Assembly (NCBI RefSeq): GCF_905163445.1
Contig: NC_053202.1
Coordinates: forward strand, 2,542,001-2,606,000
Direction of reading: 5' to 3'
DNA: 64,000 bases
Source of the DNA: Pararge aegeria
Lineage: Eukaryota > Arthropoda > Insecta > Lepidoptera > Nymphalidae
Shown here: positions 1 to 10,100 of the stretch, one piece after another
How positions within the stretch are numbered: the stretch's first letter is position 1
How the letters are laid out: each line of letters starts with the position of its first letter
Notes under the pieces: generated by a model
What the model saw: only the letters and a program-made list of their open reading frames with translations
Databases searched by the model: none
What the model was told of the DNA's origin: nothing
Position numbers and translations under genes: made by a program

Positions 1-1110
1 ATTTAACAAATATTGTGTAAATGTGTTAAATTTGACGTCACAAACACATTTCATGGATAGTTAAGATTTTAGTGTCATGGAAAATCTATGCATATTTAAT
101 TAGATTCAGAATTTGAGAGCATTTTGTTTGTTTATAGATGTATTGTATTATGTTTAAGGTTAATTGGTTCAAGTGAACTCTTGTGAAGAACTAGAGATAA
201 AATTTTAAAAAAAAATGTATTTTAGAAACAATTGTTGTTTATAAAATACATTTTTTAAAACTGCTATTCTATAATACATAATCATGACTGAATAACGTCA
301 ACTCAACACATTTCGTTCAAACAAAAACTTAGGCTTAAAAAGTGTAGCCTTATTCTTTGTCATTGAAATACTTAACTGAAAATTGCGCTGCAAAATTTAA
401 ACATGACAGTGCTTATACGAGGAGATGAATGAAATTGAACGTCTCGTGGTTGGTTACGCTTTCCTTGAAGAAAATCCGAGCCTGATATTGGCTGCTACGA
501 CTGCCATAGTATATTAGTCCTACAGTTAGGAAACTTAGTCATGACATTAAATCATTTCCAAGACACAACTGTATGATTTCTAAACTGTGATTATGCTATT
601 AGGTTGTTCTATGGTCGATTTGGGGAAAAATGTAATACTGGCAGGGTTAAATTTTTTTTTTTTTTAAATTACCAATTACGGAAATAATGTTTATTTGTAA
701 TGTTTTACTGTTTTTGTGTGTTCTTTTTTAATTCACACGTAGAAACCTTCTGTTTTTCCGGCCCACAAATATCAGGATGCCTAGTTATTAAAAATAAAAA
801 AAAACTTTGTCTCGTCTCGCCCTCACTTTAGTTATAATAAATAAATATTGTTTTCTTATTATTGATTTCTAACACAAAATGATTAAATCCGAAAAATATA
901 TAGTTTTTTGACCCATGTTGATATAATTGTATGAATCTACAGATAAAATCGTATGCATTCTTAAATCATGCCTGTAACATACTCACGGATGCATTTCGAC
1001 TAATTGTATTGTAACAGATGAATGTATTGAGATATTGTTTTGTATTTTATATTTATACATATACTGTAAGGACCTCTCAAGGTATACCTAAGTTTCGGAG
1101 CAACGTCCGG
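1..1110. other. AT-rich intergenic sequence, no gene seen
   Basis: No reading frame with a recognisable protein, and no splice-compatible exon that I could link to the genes to the right. The stretch is AT-rich with several short A or T homopolymers. I recognise no repeat family in it. Confidence 0.5.
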
Positions 1111-1261
1111 CAGGGTGAATACGTATCTTGCGACAGGCGTAATTAAATCTTGCAATCACTGCTGTCAAACGTCACTTTTGTCTATTTATTGTATAGAAAA
1201 GTGACGTTTGACAGCAGTGATCGCAAGATTTACGCCTGTCGCAAGATACGTAATCACCCTG
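1111..1261. repeat. Foldback (hairpin) element, MITE-like
   Basis: Two arms of about 70 bp are near-perfect reverse complements separated by an AT-rich loop of roughly 15 bp. The outer ends read CAGGGTGAATACG on the left and CGTAATCACCCTG on the right, so the whole segment is one long inverted repeat. I see no clear target-site duplication. This structure is typical of a MITE or foldback element. If transcribed it would form a long hairpin RNA. It contains no coding sequence. Confidence 0.75.
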
Positions 1262-2054
1262 CGTGATGTTTATTCATAAATACTCAAGTTTCCTGTTTAT
1301 TCGGATTATCTTTTATTATTCAGGTGTATTTAAAATAGCTAAGAATATCGCGCGAGTTATATTACAAAAGTTTTCAGGGAAAAAAACCATTCTCTTATTT
1401 CTTGACCTTTCAACTAACTCTTTGCCAAAATACTAGCGTGAAGAGACAACCAAACAAACACATTTTTTTGTATGTACCGTAACGTCAAAATTCTATGAAT
1501 AAACATCAACGTGTCAGGTGGTAGGTTAATGTTTTAGTGGTACGTAATTTAGCTTTCTTGGTACTTTTAGTCGTTATTGCAGTATTTTGATGCAAATATT
1601 ATTATTTAATAAGCGTATTAATAAATAAATTGACTCCGATATAGCGTGCTTGTTTGATTTTTACCCATTCCCGATCTTGCCCTGAGGTACCAGCTATTTA
1701 ACGCTTGTAAGCGACTATACGATTAACAATCTTGTACCAAGGATATTAATAAGGGTTCAATCCTCAGGTTGGAACCAATTCTTAGGAATTATTACGATCC
1801 GCGCACGGTTGCAATGTAAATACTTATATGGGGCGAGTGAATTTAATAACTAACAAGTCAGGTAAGTAATCTCGTAAGGTTTACTACTTATTACCTACAA
1901 ATCATTGAATTCCTTTACATAAAAACCTTCCTCTCGAATCTATCTATTGCTAAAAACTGCATTAAAAATCATAGTTTGAAAGATCAAAGCGTACGTAAGC
2001 GTTTGTATTACCTACCTAAGTATGTAAAGAATGGGTTTTTCTTTTAAGATAACC
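1262..2054. other. Intergenic sequence, no gene seen
   Basis: AT-rich sequence with only short open frames. Nothing I recognise as coding, and no clear repeat boundary. Confidence 0.4.
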
Positions 2055-2447
2055 AATCCTACAATAAACTACCAATTGACATCTTGGAGATGTCTCTTAA
2101 AAAGTTCAAAGTTTGTATTAAACGTAAGCTTATAGAAAAGTCCTATTATAGTATAAAGGACTACGTAATCGATAAAAAAGCTTGGGTGTAAATTATTGCT
2201 CTAACCAGGTTGCTCTTCTAATAATTTAAAATGACATTGTGAGACGGTGATAACAAAAAAAAAACACCCGGCTAAGTTTGTTGTGGGCTTCTTCTTAGAC
2301 CAGGACGCGTTTGGAACCCTCGTAGCTTTAGTTTTAAGTTTACGAATGTGGCTATCGCCATCATCTCACTACCGTGTAATTCTTATGTGCGCATCAAAAG
2401 TGCCACCTATGGGCCTACTTGAATAAAGATATTTTTGACTTTTGACA
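2055..2447 (+). mobile_element. 5'-truncated 3' end of a Jockey/CR1-like LINE (family A)
   Basis: The left part matches the last ~45 codons of a LINE reverse-transcriptase ORF, with wording like YNKLPIDILEMSLKKF and ending DKKAWV followed by a stop. After it comes the family 3' tail, which contains ACCCGGCTAAGTTTGTTGTG and ends with GGGCCTACTTGAATAAAGAT. The same tail recurs many times in this window on both strands. The copy is truncated at its 5' end and not autonomous. Assignment to the Jockey/CR1 group is inferred from the C-terminal wording. Confidence 0.7.
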
Positions 2448-2744
2448 TGATGCCAAGTTATATAGCAAGCCAAATTTAACACCCTATTTTAAGTACCCAG
2501 TTTACTTTATACATAAATCTCTCACGATCTTTGGCGTTTGCAAAATGGATTTTGTATACATAATATACATATGCCGTATGAGGTTATAAATATCAATCAA
2601 TAGCGATCCCTCGCGACTTAGTTGTCATGATTTCATCGAGACTAACCGTTTACACAGCGCACGCAGCAGCTCTCAAAAGGAAATAAAAGCCGATTTTTAA
2701 ACATTCTTAATTTGTGCTATGCTCCTATTCGTCTTAGCGTGAAG

Positions 2745-3095
2745 ATATATGGCCTACTATATATCTTCACGCACGCTTCTGCCCTTGACTTGGTCTGCGT
2801 AGACTTTAGAATTGGGTCTAAAGCTTCGCTCGTCAACAATTTTTATTCCTGCCACGGGAACTGTTTGAAAGATCGGTACATGTCCTTTTCCATAGCATAC
2901 CAAATTGCAAAGCTGTCTGCTCGCGCCCCAACCCGTAAGCAATTTTCAATTTTCCCTCGGGAACTACTTAAGGAATCGAGATAAAAGGTGGCCTATATTC
3001 TTTTCCATGCCGAGTTCCATACAAATCCGTCAAGCAGTTTTTGCGTGATTGAGAAACAAACAAACACTTTTACATTTATAATATTAGCAGGATAG
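2745..3095 (+). mobile_element. SINE-like lepidopteran repeat with a hairpin at its left end
   Basis: The sequence carries phrases shared by a common lepidopteran non-autonomous repeat: a '...GTCTGCGTAGACTT...' start, '...AAAGGTGGCCTAT...' in the middle, and a tail with TTATAATATTAGCAGGAT. A related copy lies on the other strand near 21965-22265 and a related tail near 37690-37720. A short inverted repeat at 2737-2772 (arms GCGTGAAGATATA and TATATCTTCACGC) overlaps the left end. Confidence 0.55.
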
Positions 3096-3339
3096 CCTTC
3101 CTCGGTAAACGGGCTATCCAACACTAAAATAACGTTACAAATCGGACCAGTAGTTCCTGAGATCATCGCGTTCAAGTAAACATCAACACAACAAACTTTT
3201 CATGTTTATATATTAGTATAGGAAAGATTAAATTAGCGCTAAACACTCTAATGCGTCCATTACATAAAAATATGTAAGTAAACAAACAAACTCCAGCTTG
3301 ATATAAGAGAATAAGATTAGTAACATTAGTAATAGCTTT

Positions 3340-3560
3340 TTGTGACAGCTCGTCCAGCGATACTTCTAGTTCAATCGAGGACGATTGTCACTTCCGATCC
3401 CACTTCTGAAAAAACGGAAATACTACCGCTAAGCAGCTTTGCTGTTTTCCGGAAGAGCGTAGTTGCCGGTATAATTACAGATGTAAAAGGCTTAAAACCC
3501 ACGGCTCAGGTTGATGTAAAGAAGGCGCCACTGAACACTGGGTGTGATATTTTGCAATGC
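3340..3560 (+). repeat. Diverged copy of a dispersed repeat also found at 41740-41980
   Basis: Phrases such as TTTTTGTGACAGC, GTTGCCGGT followed by TAATTACAG, and a downstream AAAACCCACG block are shared with 41815-41945, the 3' flank of an R2-like LINE fragment. The open frame here (3342-3617) has no recognisable protein and follows the repeat, so I do not call a gene. Confidence 0.45.
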
Positions 3561-5699
3561 TTATGTACTGCCTCGTTCGTCCGGTCGTGTTGGAGCTGCT
3601 GTCCCAACGGACTATGAGAGTTAGGGAATAAAGAGTGCAACAATATCTTCCGCGTACCTGTTTTTGATATGAAACATCTTTAGGCGCAGGGCAAACCTGA
3701 TTTTGGCATGGCGACACAGGCCGTGGCGACGCATCGCCACGCTGTATGATAGAATATATTATGTACTATACGTTGATGAAAATACTTGAGTTGCCACCTT
3801 TTTAAAGAAATTTTTGAATTAAAACATTTTGTATTTGAAGAAAATAAATGTATATTAAATAAACAGTCATCATTTTCTGGAGAAAATTCGTAATATTGTA
3901 TTTTTTTATCATGTCGTATTTAGTTGCTGTCATAATCTGTACTTTTGTGCCTATTACTTGTACCAAATAATTTCGATGTTTCACATTTGCCAGGCGTCCC
4001 GTGACGGCTGACTGCAATCACACCTAATGTAAAGTTATAATGCAGCCTAAGTTGGGGCGCGCTCGGCTAGAAGATTCGCCTATTCACTCTTTATTTGAAG
4101 GTAGGTCAGGGGTACTCATAATATAGGTGCTGGGGAAGACGGAAGAACACTCAACTTCTTGTTTTTATATACAGCCTACCTAGGAGAGTATAGAGAAATA
4201 AAATAACAAAAATATTAAAATTCAACTCAATTTATTCAACAAATAGTCACATCTTAATAATAACGAGAATCAGTCAAGACACCTAACTACTTAACAAGAA
4301 ATGCACCTTTATTAGTTACGTAAAGCTCGTGTCACTTAAAAAGACATCAGAAGATCGACCTGCAAAGTATTTAGTTTTTATTTTTCTTCTATTTCTTCAA
4401 CTTGTAGTGTGCAAATAAAGATTATAAATAAATTTTTACAATGGAACACTTCAATTGCATGCAAATTAAGTGCTTTTTTTATTTTTTTTTAACTGTACAT
4501 CTACAGCACATGAACGATACTAGAGCCCTAAGGAGTTGATGGGGGCACCAATTGGAGAGAGGTAGAGGGTGAAAAGGGCCTAGGAGTCGGTGGACTGATG
4601 GAGCTGTGTGGATGGACTGTTGCGTGAGTCGGAGTTGGAAAGAAGTTGTTTGTAACTGCCTTCGATGGAGAAATTTGCTTGACCAAACCAAGGCCTACCC
4701 CGGACTAGAGCGTAGAGGTCAGGATAATTATATTTAACTCAAGAGTTCCCCGTAAACAACTTACGACAGGTTTCTCATACAATCTATCTGCTATTGCACA
4801 TAATATGTCCTAACCTACGGCCTCGCCCTACCGCGCTAAAACTTGATTAATGCGATCAAACAATAACAACTATCGATATAGATTTTTTGGAATAAACATT
4901 AAAAGCTACATTTCTTAAAAAATATTCAACGGGTACATACCACGATAATATTATGGGATAACTCGATATTTCGACCCAGTTGTATGGATCGTGGTAACGA
5001 TGGCTCTGCGGAGGTACGAGATGTAAAGGTACTTTAGGACGAGCGGGTCCTTAGTAAGAATTTGCCCATTAAACTATTTTTTTAAAATGTTGATTAACCA
5101 CGTAAAACTTAGTTTAAAAACTATATAAAACGGTACAATATATAACTGTAATAAAACAATAGGCTAAACACCGTAACTTTTCTTAGTCTCATTCTTTGTC
5201 GTTCGTATATCATTCAGTGTGACCGACAGAGGTCTTTTTACGTGACGCGATTTGTACAAGACCCCTTACATGTATATTAATCGTATAAATATTGCTAATA
5301 ATTCATATTTTTTTCCTAAGACTAGTCAGTGAATTAAAACTAAGTTTATCAGAACTTCGTTTACAATTGCTCATAAGTAAATTTTTCCCATATAAACTTT
5401 CATCGTCTATTCTAAACCCAGGTGTTACTTTGAAATCCATGTCATAAAATGAGGCTTTTTTTCCAGGAATTCCCGACATTAGAGATAAAAACTATACACA
5501 ACAATAAATAGCTAAATAACTATATAAAAAAAAATGCTAAAATATAATCTCGTTAATAAAATAGTAGTCTTCATATTTAAGATCGGGTACGCTTGCTTAG
5601 CAGATGCCAGCATATATGTGTCGAGGAAGACGGAAGATGGGAGGGCATTCCAGGTAATCGAAAGAGAGAGCCTCTCTCTCTCTTTCGATGTCTATATTT
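3561..5699. other. Intergenic sequence, no gene seen
   Basis: Only short, unrelated open frames on both strands. The minus-strand frames around 3802-4017 and 4479-4691 show no domain and no splice-compatible neighbours. A small perfect hairpin of CT/AG-rich arms lies at about 5659-5692 (ATCGAAAGAGAGAG / CTCTCTCTTTCGAT). Confidence 0.45.
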
Positions 5700-5870
5700 T
5701 ATCTATGGTCGTTGAGGTTCCAAGGTACTGGAATGGACACTTCGCACTAGCAAACGCAGCGTTGGTCAACCGACTGACTGGACAGACGACATAAAAACAA
5801 TCGCAGAAAGCCATTGGACGCAAGACCGTGGTTTTTGGAGCTCGATACATTCGTCCAAATTATATGCAGT
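5700..5870 (+). mobile_element. Decayed fragment of an RTE-type LINE reverse transcriptase
   Basis: The frame reads through words matching the C-terminal end of the lepidopteran RTE protein that is better preserved at 32975-34039: a 'VPRYWNGHFALANAALV' stretch corresponding to 'GPKVLEWQPRTGKRSVG', then a degraded 'TDDIK...RG.W.S'. It is short, frameshifted and flanked by unrelated sequence. Confidence 0.6.
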
Positions 5871-6089
5871 AAAAAAAAACCTTTGCTTTTAAATGCCTGA
5901 TACGTTACGTTTACTTATTTTTATAGGAGTTCATAACTTTTGATAGTATGACCAATAAACATGACCTAACGATTTTAATTATTTTTTAATACAAAAAACT
6001 ACTTTTTGTCACTTAAATATAAAAGTTATACAAATGCTGGTTCTGACTTATTTATAGGCATTATCAAGGTCTACAAAATTTCGATAGAA

Positions 6090-6325
6090 CTCGATTATAT
6101 ATCTCTCACCGTTAAGCATCCTGCTTTGCTTACATCTCACAAGATAGAAAAATCAATGTTAAAATGAAAAATGTAAACAGTCGATGTTCGAAAAGAGCAA
6201 CTGCTGAGTTTCTTGCCGGCTTCTTCTCGGTAGAATCTGCCTTCCGAACCGGTGGTCACTACACACAGACAGACTTGACGTTTCAAAAGTGCTTATATTA
6301 GGCATACTTGAAATAAATGAATTAT
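6090..6325 (+). mobile_element. 3' end of LINE family B
   Basis: Contains the family-B signature: a 'GAGCAACTGCTGAGTTTCTT' block, 'CGGTAGAATCTGCCTTCCGA', 'GACGTTTCAAAAGTGCTTAT', and a terminal 'CTACTTGAAATAAATGAATT'. The same series occurs at 11385-11610, 15570-15765 (diverged), 35935-36172, 46312-46548 and, inverted, at 20340-20830 and 63352-63640. It is a truncated, non-coding copy. Confidence 0.65.
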
Positions 6326-6550
6326 GATTTATTTATTTTTTAATTTTAAGGCACCGTTCGTAAGAAACTTTTTCGTTCGACCGTTTTTTCTCCGACTAAC
6401 TATCTTTTCAGTTATCGGATTAATTTATGGCCTATGACACTAAGATATAGTTTTGCTTTTTATTGGCGAAAGAATTTTTAAAATCAGTTCAATAGATCCA
6501 GAGATTACCCCCGACAGTGCCACAAAGTCACAAACTTTACCTCGTTGTAA

Positions 6551-6832
6551 TATTATAATATACTACGACAATACACACATCGCCATCTAGCCCCAAAGTA
6601 AAGCGTAGCTTGTGTTATGGGTACTAATATGACTGCTGAATATATTTAGGAATAATATACATAAATATAAATACTTATAATATACACATAAACACCCAGA
6701 CACTGAAATAAATACACATGTTCGGCACACAAACATTTTCCAGTTGGGGGAATCGAATCCACGGCCATGGACTCAGAAAGCAGGGTCGCTGCCCACTGCC
6801 GTCGTCGTTGTACGGCCGTTAAATATTAGTAT
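6551..6832 (-). mobile_element. tRNA-derived SINE (Metulj-like), minus strand
   Basis: Read on the minus strand, a tRNA-like head (B box GGTTCGATTCC slightly changed, 'GCAGCGACCCTGCTTTCTGA') is followed by the family body '...GTGTCTGGGTGTTTAT...' and the tail 'AGCTACGCTTTACTTTGGGG', ending in 'GATGTGTGTATTGTCGTAGT'. The head carries a small disruption near 6800-6815. The best-preserved copy of the family in this window is at 60154-60420. Confidence 0.7.
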
Positions 6833-6964
6833 AGAAATAAAGATAAATTGAAACTTCATATTTGTTTTTGCTCGTTTTCGCATACAAATTATTGTTTAGG
6901 GGTCTGACTAGCTCATAAAGATGATATGTAGACCTACTTATCTTCTTTATGTTATACTATATAT

Positions 6965-7135
6965 ATATACATATATATATACTTGTGGAACCCAGGCGCC
7001 ATCTGTCGCGCTGGTTTGTGAATCTAAACCATCCAGGGTGCCACCCAAACGCATACCAAAAAATTCATTCAAATCAGTCCAGCCGTTTAGGAGTTCAGTG
7101 ACATATATATATAAAGATATATATTATATATGTCC
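6965..7135 (-). mobile_element. Helitron-like fragment
   Basis: Minus strand: the block contains 'CACTGAACTCCTAAACGGCT' and ends near 'AGATGGCGCCTGGGTTCC'. It is a close relative of 60540-60690, where the same block ends in a CTAG-type terminus. Only part of the element is present here. Confidence 0.5.
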
Positions 7136-7178
7136 AACAATGGACGTCAGTAGGTTGTAATGAAAATGATCTATTACC

Positions 7179-10100
7179 CTAACCACTAGCAGTTTTCTTG
7201 TGAATTTTCTTCTTATCCGAATATATCCTTTGGAAGAGCAAAAATTTACCACTCTGAATGTTTTTCGTCTCGAAGATGGCGCCTTCGACCCTCCAAGATG
7301 GCTTCATACAATGCTCCCAGTGTCTCGCATCATTAGGTATTTGCAATTTGTCTAAAAGTTTGCACGCCATGCTCGGTATAATTGGCTGTAATATTATTGA
7401 GCAAATTCTTAGCGTTTCTAGGGTCAGGTGGAGGATCACGTCAAGCTCTTTATGGCATTCCGGCTTCTTCTTCAGGTCCCAGGGTCTCATGGTCTCGAAG
7501 AACAGGTTTGCTAAGTGCAGTACGTGTATCACGGAATCCACCACTTTGTAGAACTGGTAGTTTGTGTAGTGCTGGTGACATATTTCTGGGGACGACATTC
7601 AAAATGTTCAAATAATACCGGTTGTTATTATGATTTAAAAAAAAAAAAAACCGTATGAGTATTTAGAGATAAAAAATAGCCCATGTTACTCTCCATGCTT
7701 CCAACTAACTCTATGCCAAACAATCAAGTGTAATGGTTGCGCTCAGTTAGGGCGTAAAGTAAGAACAGACAAACACCATAATAATATTGGTAATAATATG
7801 TAATATAATATAATTGGTCTATAACTTTTTTTTAAGAATTGTTAAGAATAAAAAAAAAATGTAAATCAATGAATGATAGAAAAATAATAAAAATTGGAAA
7901 AAATAAAAATTAGTGTGGCGTAATTTGTGTGTTAGCTATATTAAAAAACGAAATTTGTATGTTGTTTCTTCTTCAATTACCGGGCCACTAAAGGGCATAG
8001 GGCCCACAATGGAAGGGTTAAGGCCGTAGTCCACCACGGTTCCGGTGCAGTTTGAATGAATTTGGCTTGGCTTGGTGGACATTTGAGAACGTTATCAGAA
8101 ACTTCAGACGTGCAGGTTTCCTCAAGATGTTTTCCTTTACTTACTTAAAACGCACATAACTTAGAAAAGTAAGAGGGGGTGCTGGGATTCAAACTGGGCA
8201 ATTTGTGAATTAATAAGTTCAGAATGTTCTCTTGTCTGGTATCTCACCGGGTAATCTCTCCAGCCGGTCCAAAAGGTCCGCAGTGGCTTGTCTACTGATG
8301 CACGCGGTCAGCTCGTGCGGGTGCAGTGCGGGGAACTCTCCGCGCGGGTTGAGAGCAGCGCCGGTGGCGCGCGAGGCCAAGTTGCCCAGCGTGTCCGCCA
8401 GCTCCGAGTTCGCGATGTTGATCAGCTTGGTCTCGCTGTAATCTGTGCAATTTCATTAATATTAGACATGACGACGGGTTTATTGACGTGACAACGTCTT
8501 ATCATTCGATGGAGCCGGCTGCGCGCACGAAAAAACATGACGTATGCGGCGTTACCTCGCTCTGAGGCGTTCCATTCAAGGCTTGAAGTGCAAGCGAGAG
8601 CGCGGAACGAGCGACAAAGAGGCACAGTCGGCCTCCGCGTTTGACATCTGTCTCTCTCCTACTTGAGTGAGCGATGCGTCCGCGTGGACAGCTTCTATAC
8701 AATAATACATTTACATGTTTTCGACAAGGATGAAGTGCAGTGAAACGTGAATGTGGTGTCAATTGTTTATAGCAACGATAATATCTATCAAACAAATAAA
8801 ATTAAAATTTTCTTTTGAAAAATGCAACCATTCCATCAGTATTTTCTTACGACGTTGTCACGTTCAACTATCGTCAGTAAGCCGACTTTACAGACAACCA
8901 ATTTTTTTTTGCATTTTTGATGCTTTTTAAAAGACAATAATTTTTTATTTTTTTAAATGTCCTTTAAATCCTACTAACCTATTTTCCTCCGACATGACGG
9001 TTGGAGACTGTTCTAGGTCGGTACTTACAATTTCACTCAGTTATTGTATTTGCTGTTTTGTATATTTTCATATAAACTGAGGTGCAGATTTGTCATTCGG
9101 TGTACAGTCATCAAATATAAAGAAGTGACATAATCGCCAGAAATAACCGCACGTTATATCTCTTCAACTGATACACTATCTTAAGGCAAGTACGTATTTA
9201 TCCAGAATTGTATCCCCTTTCGTTAAAAGTTTGACTTTAAACACTTTATAAGTGTTTTCGTGAATATTACGCAAAGATACGGGGAGCTAGTAACTAATAC
9301 ACCTTTATACAAGAGAAGGTTTCGAGGTTGTTTTGGTATAAAAATCGATGAATTATTGAATTTTTTAACAGTTTCTTTTGGTCGGAATTTGGGATTATAA
9401 CCAAGGGTATTTCCGCAAACATGCTCACTAGCGTCATCAGCCATGGTGGCCTCTCCCAGTAGCATGCACCGTAGGGCCGAGGGCGCAGGTATTGAGCTTA
9501 GCACAGCCACGTTGCCAAGCGACTTGGACATCTTACTGCCCTCCAATGTCCAATGAGAGTGGCATACGCAAAGATGGTGTCAGATGTGAAGAGCGATGTC
9601 AGGATTGTTTTGGTATAAAAATCGATGAATTATTGAATTTTTTAACAGTTTCTTTTGGTCGGAATTTAGGATTATAACCAAGGATATTTCCGCAAACATG
9701 CTCACTAGCGTCATCAGCCATGGTGGCTTCTCTCAGTAGCATGTACCGCAGGGCCGAGGGCGCTGGTACGGAGCTTGGCGCGACCACGTTGCCAAGCGAC
9801 TTGGACATCTTGCTGCCATCTACCGTCCAGTGCGAGTGGCAAACAATCTTCCTAGGGGGGTGCCAGCGTGCCGCCATTAAAAACGCTGGCCAGTAGATGC
9901 CGTGGAACCTAGACATAAGAAAGTTTGTTTGACCTTCAACCAAGTGGCAACGTATCATAGTAAATTCTTTGTATCGTCGACATTATCAACCCATTACAAA
10001 TGCACACGATGGTAATTAACTATCAAGTGTCAGTTTACGAGTCCCCGAAATTTTATGATTCACATAATCGGTGTCGTAACGTCGTTAGACATCACATAAA

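Noticed and set aside
9329..9566. Exon 8 duplicate as an alternative catalytic exon of MARS2
   Set aside because: The 5' third of the exon and an acceptor site are missing, and no replacement AG with a pyrimidine tract is visible.
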